A DNA stretch of 64,000 nt from contig CBDFIN010000012.1 of NCBI GenBank assembly GCA_965248135.1, positions 1,302,001 through 1,366,000 on the forward strand. Reading direction: 5' to 3'. The position numbers were made by a program, and so were the translations under genes. Shown here one piece after another: positions 43,965 through 52,174 of the stretch. Source of the stretch: SZUA-100 sp965248135. Lineage in GTDB: Bacteria > Pseudomonadota > Alphaproteobacteria > Rhizobiales > Rhizobiaceae. The first letter of the stretch is position 1; each line of letters begins with the position of its first letter. The notes under the pieces are model-generated. The model saw only the letters and a program-made list of their open reading frames with translations. It was not told the origin of the DNA and searched no databases.

Positions 43965-45641
43965 TTAAACCCGGCGTTTGTCATATTTTCCGCGTCTGCC
44001 CGATCCGTAGCTCTTAAGGGCACCGTTTTCGCCGACCGCATTGGGCCGCTGGAAAATCCAGTTCTGCCAGGCGGTCAGGCGGCCGAATATTCTTGTTTCC
44101 ATGGTCTCGGGGCCGGCAAATCGCAGATTTGCTTCCATGCCGGTCAGCGCATCGGGCGAAAAGCTCGAGCGCTCCTCGATAAATATGCGGATTTCGTCTT
44201 GCCAATCAATATCGTCATAGGCAAAGGTGACAAGGCCAAGCTGATCGGCTTCCTCTGCTTTCAGCGGTGACAGAATCTTTTGTTTGATGGTCGCCAGTTG
44301 TTGCGGTTGTCCAAGAAAACGGGTCTCAAGCCGGGTCAGGGCGTTGGACATCGGATGGGGTCCGAAATTAGCCTGCGACAACACCATGGTGGCAATCGGA
44401 CGCGGGTCATCCTCAAATTCGTCCTGTGCCATATAGGAGCGATCAACCGAAAAAAGCAATTCAGCCAGCGTGCCGGCAAAACAGGAGCCGGGTTCAACCA
44501 GGGCGATCATTGAACGCGCCGTCAAATCGACCCGCTTTAGCACCCGCTTCCAGTACAACAGGATCTCGTTTGCCAGCCAGTGATTTTTGTTCTCAAACAG
44601 CACCTGTTCATTGGCTATCACCGCTTGAGGATCGCCCTGGCTGCGGAAAACCAGCACGCCGAGTTCAACTTCGTTGAACCGCAGGTGCAAAATCGCGTCA
44701 TCAAGCTCGCGCGCACAACGCAGCATCCAGTTATCGGCGCCCTCGTCAACAATCGATTCCATAGAGGCCGGAGCAGCGGTATCGGGTGCCGATATTATCA
44801 CGCTCGCGGTTCCTGCATCCCGGTCGATTTCAACCTTGACGGTTGAATAGGCAATATTGCCGTCGGCATCAAAAGTGCGCTGCAGCGGTGTAAGCTTAAT
44901 GCCGTCAACATTGTCTGGCCGGTTGGAGCCAATGGCAAATTCATTTGCCCGGTTAATCGCGCTTTCCATCAGCTTGGTATTTGCAACAACTTCATCGACA
45001 AGATTCCAGTCGACCGCCTTTTTGCCGCGGGCACCTTCTTCAAGTGAGCAAAAAACGTCAGCCCGGTCGCGGCGGACCCGGCGCTTGTCGGTCACCCGGG
45101 TCAGGCCGCCAGTGCCGGGAAGGACGGCCAGCAAAGGCACCTCCGGCAGGGCGACATTAGATGACCCGTCATCGGCCAGCAAAATATAATCGCAGGCCAG
45201 CGCCAGTTCGTAGCCACCACCAGCACATGAGCCACGCACCGCACAGATATAGTGTTGGCCCGATTCCTGTCCGGCCGCTTCAAAAGTGTTGCGGGTTTCG
45301 TTGGTGAATTTGCAGAAATTGACCTTGTGACCGTGTTCTGCTCCGGCCAGCATGCGGATATTGGCGCCGGCGCAAAATACCCTATCCTTACCGGACTGCA
45401 AGATGACAGCCTTGACTTCGGGATGTTCAAACCGCAAGCGCTGAACCACATCCGCCAGTTCGATGTCTACCCCCAGGTCATAGGAGTTCAACTTCAGTTC
45501 GTAGCCTTCAAACAGACCACCACTTTCATCAACGTCCATAAACAAATGGGCAATGGCGCCGTTATACTCCACCCGCCAGTGCCGATAGCGCGATGGATTG
45601 GTTTGAAAATCGATATGGCCGGTCAATGTCAATTCTCCCAT
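43965..45641 (-). CDS. boxC: BoxC: 2,3-epoxybenzoyl-CoA dihydrolase
   Basis: 558 residues, a double-size crotonase-fold enzyme as expected for BoxC. Motifs include the oxyanion region RVFCAGANIRML and GGGYELALACDYILLADD in the N-terminal crotonase domain, and a second crotonase-like half. It opens the epoxide ring hydrolytically to 3,4-dehydroadipyl-CoA semialdehyde and formate. First gene of the operon; a perfect inverted repeat lies 67-99 bases upstream of its ATG. No benzoate-CoA ligase or aldehyde dehydrogenase (boxD) gene is in the window. Confidence 0.95.
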   Translation of the reverse strand: MGELTLTGHIDFQTNPSRYRHWRVEYNGAIAHLFMDVDESGGLFEGYELKLNSYDLGVDIELADVVQRLRFEHPEVKAVILQSGKDRVFCAGANIRMLAGAEHGHKVNFCKFTNETRNTFEAAGQESGQHYICAVRGSCAGGGYELALACDYILLADDGSSNVALPEVPLLAVLPGTGGLTRVTDKRRVRRDRADVFCSLEEGARGKKAVDWNLVDEVVANTKLMESAINRANEFAIGSNRPDNVDGIKLTPLQRTFDADGNIAYSTVKVEIDRDAGTASVIISAPDTAAPASMESIVDEGADNWMLRCARELDDAILHLRFNEVELGVLVFRSQGDPQAVIANEQVLFENKNHWLANEILLYWKRVLKRVDLTARSMIALVEPGSCFAGTLAELLFSVDRSYMAQDEFEDDPRPIATMVLSQANFGPHPMSNALTRLETRFLGQPQQLATIKQKILSPLKAEEADQLGLVTFAYDDIDWQDEIRIFIEERSSFSPDALTGMEANLRFAGPETMETRIFGRLTAWQNWIFQRPNAVGENGALKSYGSGRRGKYDKRRV

Positions 45642-45707
45642 CAGTGCCTGAGGATATATGCATTAAATTTCAATATTTCCAACATTTCTCCTTTAAATTC
45701 ACTGGCA

Positions 45708-45740
45708 AAATACTGCAATAGGAAATATATTGCAGTATTT
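45708..45740. promoter_or_regulatory. Candidate BoxR operator upstream of boxC
   Basis: Perfect 13-bp inverted repeat, AAATACTGCAATA and its complement TATTGCAGTATTT, separated by GGAAATA. It lies upstream of boxC and contains the TGCA core known from BzdR/BoxR binding sites. The regulator gene at the operon end makes it the natural operator. Binding is inferred, not shown. Confidence 0.7.
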
Positions 45741-45865
45741 GAACAGAGAGAAGATAAGCAGAACTTCCCGCTTTGGAATTCAAGATCAATTTAGCGATGT
45801 TGGTAGGATTATTTTCAACACTTCTTTGTATAGTCGCATTGACCGTCAAAATTACGGAGCTGAAA

Positions 45866-46255
45866 ATGAACAGTTGCATGATTGTAGATGACTCGAGCAT
45901 CATTCGCAAAGTTGCGCGCCGGATTATTGAAAAATGCGACTGTGTCGCATTTGATGCGATGGACGGCGATGAGGCGTTAGAACTATGCCGGGGGCGTATG
46001 CCGGATGTGATCATTGTGGACTGGATGATGCCCAGATTATCCGGCATTGAGTTCATTGAGGAATTCAAGCGAAAGTTCGGCGATAGCGCCAAAAACACCC
46101 TTTTGGTTTATTGCACCAATGAAATGGATCTCTCTTCCATGACCAAGGCCAAGCGGGCCGGTGCCACTCATTTCCTAATGAAGCCATTTGATCAGCAAAT
46201 ATTGATGAAAAAACTTGCCGAAGTCGGCATTGTTCCGATCGAAAAAGCGGCATAA
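45866..46255 (+). CDS. Single-domain response regulator (CheY/DivK-like)
   Basis: 129 residues from ATG 45866 with CGGAG upstream; an earlier in-frame start is not supported. One receiver domain: N-terminal MIVDDSS, phospho-acceptor Asp in VIIVDWMMPRLSG, conserved Thr/Cys region LLVYCTNE, and Lys in FLMKPFDQQ. No output domain. It lies beside ctrA (convergent, about 100 bases apart), so a role in chemotaxis or in cell-cycle phosphorelay is plausible. Confidence 0.88.
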   Translation: MNSCMIVDDSSIIRKVARRIIEKCDCVAFDAMDGDEALELCRGRMPDVIIVDWMMPRLSGIEFIEEFKRKFGDSAKNTLLVYCTNEMDLSSMTKAKRAGATHFLMKPFDQQILMKKLAEVGIVPIEKAA

Positions 46256-46280
46256 AACCACCATTCGACCGAACTAAATA

Positions 46281-46310
46281 CCAAGGGAAGTCAATATTAG
46301 TTTCCCTTGG
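46281..46310. terminator. Hairpin between convergent receiver gene and ctrA
   Basis: Arms CCAAGGGAA and TTCCCTTGG, nine perfect pairs around a 12-base loop, 26 bases after the receiver gene stop and 46 before the end of ctrA. No clear T tract. It probably acts for both converging genes. Confidence 0.5.
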
Positions 46311-46355
46311 TTACAAGTCGGGGGGTTTCCTAATAAAAATTCGCGATGAAAACGA

Positions 46356-47057
46356 TCAGGCGCTTTCGAGAATTTCGTTTTCATCGGGCTCGCGCAGAAC
46401 ATATCCGCGGCCCCAAACGGTTTCGATATAATTCTTGCCACCAGTTGCCGAAGCCAGTTTCTTGCGCAGCTTGCAAATGAACACATCAATAATTTTCAGC
46501 TCGGGTTCATCCATGCCGCCATAGAGGTGATTGAGAAACATCTCTTTGGTCAATGTTGTGCCCTTGCGCAGCGAAAGCAGTTCCAACATCTGATATTCCT
46601 TGCCGGTCAAATGCACTCTTTGTCCATTGACCTCAACGGTCTTGGCATCGAGGTTGACCTTCAGATCGCCGGTATTGATTACTGATTCTGCGTGGCCCTT
46701 CGAACGGCGGACAATTGCATGGATGCGCGCAACCAGTTCGTCCTTGTGGAACGGTTTGGTCATGTAATCGTCGGCGCCAAAACCCAGCCCGCGCACTTTG
46801 TCTTCTATGCCGGCCATTCCCGAAAGGATCAAAATGGGAGTCTTGATCTTGGAAAGGCGGAGTGTCCGCAGAACTTCATATCCCGACATGTCAGGCAGGT
46901 TGAGGTCAAGCAAAATGATGTCGTAATCATATAGTTTGCCGAGATCGACGCCTTCCTCACCCAAATCTGTCGTGTAGACATTGAAGCTCTCTGACTTCAG
47001 CATCAACTCTATGCTTTGAGCGGTAGCACTGTCGTCTTCAATCAGCAATACACGCAT
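46356..47057 (-). CDS. ctrA: Cell-cycle transcriptional regulator CtrA
   Basis: 233 residues. Receiver domain with EDD pair and Asp51 in IILLDLNLPDMSGYEVL, conserved Lys in YMTKPFHKDEL, then an OmpR-type winged helix (HLTGKEYQMLELLSLRKGTTLTKEMFLNHLYGG...IDVFICKLRKKL). The close agreement with alphaproteobacterial CtrA, including GGMDEPELKIIDVF, makes this a confident call. CtrA blocks replication initiation and drives flagellar, cell-division and methylation genes. The ending EILESA lacks the double Ala of Caulobacter, so ClpXP control may differ. Confidence 0.97.
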   Translation of the reverse strand: MRVLLIEDDSATAQSIELMLKSESFNVYTTDLGEEGVDLGKLYDYDIILLDLNLPDMSGYEVLRTLRLSKIKTPILILSGMAGIEDKVRGLGFGADDYMTKPFHKDELVARIHAIVRRSKGHAESVINTGDLKVNLDAKTVEVNGQRVHLTGKEYQMLELLSLRKGTTLTKEMFLNHLYGGMDEPELKIIDVFICKLRKKLASATGGKNYIETVWGRGYVLREPDENEILESA

Positions 47058-47551
47058 TGTGTTTCCCTTCTCTCCGCTCCATTGCTGGAGTTCAGCCCTC
47101 TAGATATGGGCTGCAAATACCAATTCATCACGAGTGAGTCCAAGCTGCCAGTTAATGGTTAACAAAATATAATTTCCTTTGGCAAGTTCTAATATCTTGT
47201 CTAAACTCGCTCTCTCATCGCATTGAGATTCATAATAGAATCGCTTTTCCCGAACGATAACACAGTACCAGAGAAATTGCGCTAAATGACTCAGCAATCG
47301 CAACAGCACCGGATTAGGGCTTCTGCCGCAGTTGGTTGCGACCGCAGCTCGGTTGCCTTATGATTAACGTTACAGGTAAACGAAAGGTTACCGGGCCCGC
47401 GATAGGGGTATAAAATATTCCAATAGGCGCGTCGTATGCTCGCAGACTGGCCGGGGTAGAAAATTTTATCGAAATTGTGACAATCTTAATCAATTCGGGT
47501 GAAGGTCGGTGGGTATTTGAGTATCACGCTGGTTTGCGGGAGTATTGAGTA
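47058..47551. promoter_or_regulatory. Divergent ctrA / fliJ-like regulatory region
   Basis: A 494-base intergenic region without a supported gene. It has three GANTC sites: GAGTC 47136-47140, GATTC 47227-47231 and GAATC 47238-47242. GANTC is the CcrM methylation site used in ctrA promoter control. TTAA pieces (GTTAATGGTTAAC, about 47151-47163) recall CtrA half-sites but not at the standard 7-base spacing. Confidence 0.55.
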
Positions 47552-47956
47552 ATGAAGTCGCGTGAAGGATTGCTTCGATTGAAGCGCTTCCAGGTGGAAG
47601 AAAAACGCCGTCAATTTAGTCAGATCGAAACGATGATTTCCGAGTTTGATCGTAAATGCGGTGAGTTGGACGCACAGATCGCGTTTGAAGAAAAAAAGGC
47701 TGGCATTAGTGATGCCAGTCATTTTGCCTATCCGACATTTGCCAAAGCCGCGCGTCAACGCCGGGAAAATCTGCAAGGTTCGGTTAGTGGGTTGAAAGAC
47801 CAAATGGCTGCAGCCGAGATAGCCCTTGCCGACGCAGAAGCCGACTTGCGAAAAGCTGAAATGCTTGATGAGCGGGATGGTGGCAAGGCGCGCGAGGCAA
47901 TCGATCTCAAGCGCCAGCAGAGCGAGGCGCAGCAGCAGCGCTCAATGATCGGCTAG
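47552..47956 (+). CDS. fliJ: FliJ-like flagellar export protein
   Basis: 134 residues of almost pure coiled coil (RLKRFQVEEKRRQFSQIETMISEFDRK...), with GGGAG ahead of the ATG. FliJ proteins have this size and shape and link the flagellar export ATPase to its gate. Position divergent from ctrA fits Rhizobiales, where a fliJ-like gene is often found here. Because coiled coils are weakly specific, identity rests partly on position. Confidence 0.78.
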   Translation: MKSREGLLRLKRFQVEEKRRQFSQIETMISEFDRKCGELDAQIAFEEKKAGISDASHFAYPTFAKAARQRRENLQGSVSGLKDQMAAAEIALADAEADLRKAEMLDERDGGKAREAIDLKRQQSEAQQQRSMIG

Positions 47957-48119
47957 AGCGAATCGCACCTGACCACATTCATTTGACCGTATTTTCGCCC
48001 GGAATTGTTGGTCGATATTGGCTTTTCTTGGTATACTCGGTTAGCGCGGGCGCTTGCGTTTACATTCTTTTTTAGGCAGATGATTTCGGTATTAGTGATG
48101 TCTCGCCGAAAGACAGAGA

Positions 48120-48569
48120 ATGTTGGCCATACTCATATCATTTGCCCTCTTCGCATCCGGCATTGCTTTTGGCCTCGGCATCACCCTGCCTTTGGTCCAC
48201 TTTGAGAAATTTTATTTTTTCTCCGAAGAGCCCTCACTGGTTGAACTCATCACCACTCTTTGGGCAGAAGACAATGGCTGGATCGCTGCACTGGTGACGT
48301 TTTTTTCTGTGGTACTTCCGGCTTTGAAAATGTTGATAGTCTTCCATGCAGCCATCAGCGGCAAAAGCAGATTTCCGCAGTGGATTTCCTACTTGTCCAA
48401 ATGGTCGATGATGGATGTGTTGTTGGTGGCGCTGGTGATCTTTGGTGCAAAGACATCCGGTATCGCCACAGCCGTTGCACAACCGGGGATCTGGTTTTAT
48501 GCCGTGGCTGCATTGTTAAGCGTGATAGCGGCGGAGTTGCTGAAACTGCGGCAAAAGGGCTTTGCTTGA
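48120..48569 (+). CDS. Paraquat-inducible protein A (PqiA)-family membrane protein
   Basis: 149 residues with about four membrane segments. The pattern LPLVHFEKFYFFSEEPSLVELITTLW, VLPALKMLIVF and KWSMMDVLLVALVIFGAK is that of the PqiA domain. These proteins help lipid trafficking at the envelope. It is single-domain, shorter than two-domain E. coli PqiA. It is convergent with the FlbD-like gene, ending two bases before that gene's last base. Confidence 0.82.
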   Translation: MLAILISFALFASGIAFGLGITLPLVHFEKFYFFSEEPSLVELITTLWAEDNGWIAALVTFFSVVLPALKMLIVFHAAISGKSRFPQWISYLSKWSMMDVLLVALVIFGAKTSGIATAVAQPGIWFYAVAALLSVIAAELLKLRQKGFA

Positions 48570-48571
48570 AT

Positions 48572-49171
48572 CTAGGAAACCATCATGGTGCAGGCCGGCT
48601 CACGGCGACCGGCATATCGTTCGCGCGGTGCGGAAACGGTACATCCTTCGGCCGCATAAATCTGCAATTTGCTACGTAAGGTGCGGCTCGATATTCCCAG
48701 TATGTCGGCCGCTGAGGTACGGTTGCCGCCACAATGGGTGAGTGTTTGCAAGATCAGCATGCGTTCCATATCGGCAAGTCGCTGTCCTAGCCGAAGCGGT
48801 ACTGTTTCGCTGCCGTGCCACGACAGAGCATCTTCAAATTCATCCATGCCGGTGGATTTGGATTTTTTCGGTGTTTGACCAGGCGCTTGATAAGTTGTGG
48901 TGGCACGATTGTCTGGTATTTCACCAGACTGCATCATCCACGGCAGGGTGACCCCGTTTGATGTCAGCGCCTTGGTCACACGCTTCATGTCCGTTTGTGG
49001 ACCGCATAACAGAAGATCTATCTTGATCCCCGAGGACATGATGTCAATTGCCTCGCTATCGCTGCTGGTGATTATCGGTTTTTGATAATTTGGGTCGTTG
49101 CTCGGTATTTGCCCCGTCGTAAAGCTGGTTTGTGGGCCAGTCTTGAACTCACCGATAGTTAGTATCTGCAT
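48572..49171 (-). CDS. FlbD-like regulator reduced to a Fis-type helix-turn-helix protein
   Basis: 199 residues. The C-terminal region (about 130-180) reads RLADMERMLILQTLTHCGGNRTSAADILGISSRTLRSKL, the Fis-type DNA-binding helix pair of flagellar sigma-54 activators such as FlbD. The central AAA+ ATPase with its GAFTGA loop is absent; instead the N-terminal half is an unrecognised segment with a Pro/Lys linker. It cannot activate sigma-54 promoters by itself. Closeness to ctrA and fliJ suggests a flagellar or cell-cycle role. About 150 bases follow to the next gene with no feature seen. Confidence 0.75.
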   Translation of the reverse strand: MQILTIGEFKTGPQTSFTTGQIPSNDPNYQKPIITSSDSEAIDIMSSGIKIDLLLCGPQTDMKRVTKALTSNGVTLPWMMQSGEIPDNRATTTYQAPGQTPKKSKSTGMDEFEDALSWHGSETVPLRLGQRLADMERMLILQTLTHCGGNRTSAADILGISSRTLRSKLQIYAAEGCTVSAPRERYAGRREPACTMMVS

Positions 49172-49323
49172 TTAGCCGCCCTGATTGTTGACCGGATCGC
49201 CTGCCCCCGCGGGTATGATCCGATGTAACTTCGTCGGCCCAACATAGAACAGTTTTGGTAAATTGACGGTTAATTTGCGGTCAATTTTTGGCCGGCTGAA
49301 TTAATATCAAATCAGGCACAATT

Positions 49324-50931
49324 TCAAAAAGCACTATCATAGGCGCGCTTGTCGATCTGGCAGGCTATCAGACTAAAGGTTTGGCGCTGCCAGGCTTCGA
49401 CCAGTTCGCTTTCAAGCGTTGCCGCATCGCTTGCATTTCGGCCAATGCCGCCCATGATGTTTGCCAGTTCGGCAAAATCTGTTGCACCGAAATCGACGCC
49501 AAGATTGTTGAACTGCGAACGCCGCTGTTTCATTTCGATTAAGGCAAGCGAACGGTCAACCATAACCATTATGACAACTGGCAGTTTAATATCGCGCAAG
49601 GTGGCAAGTTCTCCCAGCACCATCTCCAGACCCGCATCTCCGGTAACGGCAAGCACCGGGCAGTCTGGGGCAGCCAGCTTGTGGCCGATCGCCAAGGGCA
49701 ACGCCACACCCATGGTGCAGAGCGCCGAAGACTGCAACATTTCCCGCGGATTTCTGCACTTCCACATCTGTGACAATAAAATACGGTGAGCCCCGGTATC
49801 AACGCTCACCACCGCGCCATCCGGCATGGTTTTGAAGGCTGACGAAAAGGCCTGATGCGGCCCCCAGGATTGGCGATCTCCAAACTGACAGGCCAATGCT
49901 TTGCCGACCGCCTCATATTCCCCGCCCGGCCAGGTCGACCCTTGCAGCTCCAGATTTTTGATCAACGCGGTCAATGATGCGCCAATATGTCCCACATGGC
50001 TAAACCCCGCACCATGCATACCGTGGCGGTTGGCGATGTGGCTGAATTCGACTGCCACCTCAGGCGCCCACGGATCGTACCAGCCAGGCCGCATCTCGAT
50101 CGGGTCATAGCCGGCCAGAACAATACAATCGGCCTTTTTTACCAGCGGCAGGACAATCTCATCCGATAGCGGCGACAGGCCGTGACCGCCAAGAGCAAGC
50201 GGATGGGTTTCATCGAGCACACCCTTGGCCTTGTAGGTGGTAATAAGCGGCATGTTAAACCGCTCGCACGCAGTTCTAATAACCTTATGGGCGTTATGAT
50301 GGACGGCGCCAACCCCGGCGATCATCAATGGTCTTTTGGCACGTGCCAGTTTTTCCTGCGCGGCACTGAACGCTTCATCGCGAGCCGGAATCGATTTGGC
50401 GACTACCGGAGTTTCAAATCGGGGCTTTGGAGGTTGTTCCATTGCCGCCAGTGAAATCGGTATATCGATATGAACCGGGCCGGGTGGATCGGCCATCGCC
50501 AGAATGATCGCCTTGCTGATGACCGTGAAGGCGGTTTTTTCTGTCACCGTGAAGCTGCCCTTGGTGATCGGGCGCATCAGTTGTGCCTGATCGAACACCT
50601 GATGGGTATAGCTTTCGGCAACCGCCCGGTCGGCGCAGCCGGAAAGCACCAGCAATGGCACCTGGTCCTGCCAGGCATTGACCACGCTATTGATGGCATT
50701 GGCCAGACCCGGGCCAATTGTCGCCAGCAATATGCCCGGAGCACCACTGGCGTGATGACTGCCTTCGGCCATGAACCCGCCGGCGTTTTCGTGTTTGCAA
50801 AGATGAAAGGCGATGCCGGCGCGGTCCAATGCATCCATCATCGATAGTACCTCGCCGCCGGGAATGCCGAAAGCATGGCGGCATCCGGCATCAAACAGCG
50901 CCTCGGCTATATATTCAACGGTGGTGGCCAT
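49324..50931 (-). CDS. Thiamine diphosphate-dependent enzyme (acetolactate synthase-like)
   Basis: 535 residues with GGAG ahead of the ATG. Three-domain TPP architecture: N-terminal FGIPGGEVLSM, the cofactor Glu in KHENAGGFMAEG, a middle cofactor-type domain (about 190-330), and a C-terminal binding domain with GDAGLEMVLGELATLRD. This is the acetolactate synthase / 2-oxo acid decarboxylase superfamily; the substrate is not set by these motifs. It is the last gene of an operon with a desulfinase and a CoA-transferase, 43 bases after the desulfinase. Possible roles are decarboxylation of a 2-oxo acid or cleavage of a 2-hydroxyacyl-CoA; both are inference. Confidence 0.82.
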   Translation of the reverse strand: MATTVEYIAEALFDAGCRHAFGIPGGEVLSMMDALDRAGIAFHLCKHENAGGFMAEGSHHASGAPGILLATIGPGLANAINSVVNAWQDQVPLLVLSGCADRAVAESYTHQVFDQAQLMRPITKGSFTVTEKTAFTVISKAIILAMADPPGPVHIDIPISLAAMEQPPKPRFETPVVAKSIPARDEAFSAAQEKLARAKRPLMIAGVGAVHHNAHKVIRTACERFNMPLITTYKAKGVLDETHPLALGGHGLSPLSDEIVLPLVKKADCIVLAGYDPIEMRPGWYDPWAPEVAVEFSHIANRHGMHGAGFSHVGHIGASLTALIKNLELQGSTWPGGEYEAVGKALACQFGDRQSWGPHQAFSSAFKTMPDGAVVSVDTGAHRILLSQMWKCRNPREMLQSSALCTMGVALPLAIGHKLAAPDCPVLAVTGDAGLEMVLGELATLRDIKLPVVIMVMVDRSLALIEMKQRRSQFNNLGVDFGATDFAELANIMGGIGRNASDAATLESELVEAWQRQTFSLIACQIDKRAYDSAF

Positions 50932-50974
50932 CGGCAGTTGCTCCGCTCAGTTAAGATTATGCCGGGAAACCGGT

Positions 50975-52174
50975 TCAACCTTTGAGACGCGAAAACCCGT
51001 CTCTGGTTTGCGGCAGTTTCATTTCGAGCAGCACACTGGCGACTTGGGTACGCAACACCTGTGCAGTGCCGCCACCGATAGTAAACATGCGCGCATCACG
51101 TGCCATGCGCTCCAGCGGCAGGTTTCTCGAATAGCCGGCAGAGCCGTGCAACTGCAGTGCATCATTGGTGACTTTAATGGCGGTTTCCGCGGCCAATATT
51201 TTTGCCTGCGCCGCCTGTAACATATCAGGAAACCCATCCTTGCCGCCACTGGTTGCCGCCTTGAAGATCAGTGTTTCAGATGCTGCAAGACCAATAGACA
51301 TGTCAGCCAACATCCATTGCAGGCCCTGAAATTCGGCGATCGGCCGTCCAAATTGGTGTCTTATCTTGGTATATTCAAGCGCCATCTCATAGGCACCCGC
51401 CGCAATGCCATGGGCCACGGTCGCAGCACCAACCCGCTGGCCATTATAGGCCTGCATCAGGCCGGCAAAACCGCGCCGCAATCCTTCCGGTGGAATTACC
51501 GCCATATCCGCCGCTACTTCAAGGTCTTCGAAGATCACCTCGGTTTCAGGTATGCCACGCAGACCCATGGCCGGTTCCCGGCGACCGATCTTCAGCCCCT
51601 CGTCCTCGCCTCTCACGGCAATAAATCCGCCAATGCCCTTGTTCTCACCATTTTCCATGACCCGGGCAAATATCAAATGCAGTTTTGAAACACCGCCGCC
51701 GGTAATCCAGTGCTTGGTGCCGTTGATGATATAGCGGTCGCCGCGCTTTACCGCTGTGGTGGTCATTTCGGTGGCGGCACTGCCGGCTCCAGGCTCGGTA
51801 ATGCATATTGCCGGTTTGTCACCGGCCAACACCAGTTCAGCCGCCAGTTTTTTTTGCTCTTCACTGCCATATGCCATGATCGCGCCGACGCCGCCCATAT
51901 TGGCCTCAACGACGATACGGCCGGTTACACCGCAGACCCTGGCCATCTGCTCGATGACCAGCACCGCATCGATATATTGCAGCCCCAGACCGCCATATTG
52001 TTCAGGGATTGTCATGCCCATAAAACCCGCTTCGGTCAGTTTTTGAACATTGTCCCAGGGATAGGCTTCACTCCGATCGACCTCGGCGGCGTTGGGTTTG
52101 ATTTCATTTTCAGCAAGGTGGCGGGCCGCCTCGCGCAGGGTTTGCTGTTCGCCAGTAAGTGTAAACATGGTCAT
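50975..52174 (-). CDS. 3-Sulfinopropanoyl-CoA desulfinase (acyl-CoA dehydrogenase fold)
   Basis: 399 residues of the acyl-CoA dehydrogenase fold but with the catalytic Glu missing at both usual sites: the late position reads TIGGGTAQVLR instead of IYEGT, and the middle position reads AYNGQRVGA with Gln246. These are features of the AcdDPN7 group, which releases sulfite from 3-sulfinopropanoyl-CoA to give propionyl-CoA. Arg86 in TGRIVVE matches the group's substrate-binding Arg (84 if numbered from the second Met). The C-terminus (VASVLLEMKLPQTRDG) is also typical. Its ATG overlaps the CoA-transferase stop (ATGA). Confidence 0.85.
   Translation of the reverse strand: MTMFTLTGEQQTLREAARHLAENEIKPNAAEVDRSEAYPWDNVQKLTEAGFMGMTIPEQYGGLGLQYIDAVLVIEQMARVCGVTGRIVVEANMGGVGAIMAYGSEEQKKLAAELVLAGDKPAICITEPGAGSAATEMTTTAVKRGDRYIINGTKHWITGGGVSKLHLIFARVMENGENKGIGGFIAVRGEDEGLKIGRREPAMGLRGIPETEVIFEDLEVAADMAVIPPEGLRRGFAGLMQAYNGQRVGAATVAHGIAAGAYEMALEYTKIRHQFGRPIAEFQGLQWMLADMSIGLAASETLIFKAATSGGKDGFPDMLQAAQAKILAAETAIKVTNDALQLHGSAGYSRNLPLERMARDARMFTIGGGTAQVLRTQVASVLLEMKLPQTRDGFSRLKG

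Noticed and set aside
47151..47163. CtrA-binding box upstream of ctrA
   Set aside because: TTAA elements are present but with 3-base rather than 7-base spacing.
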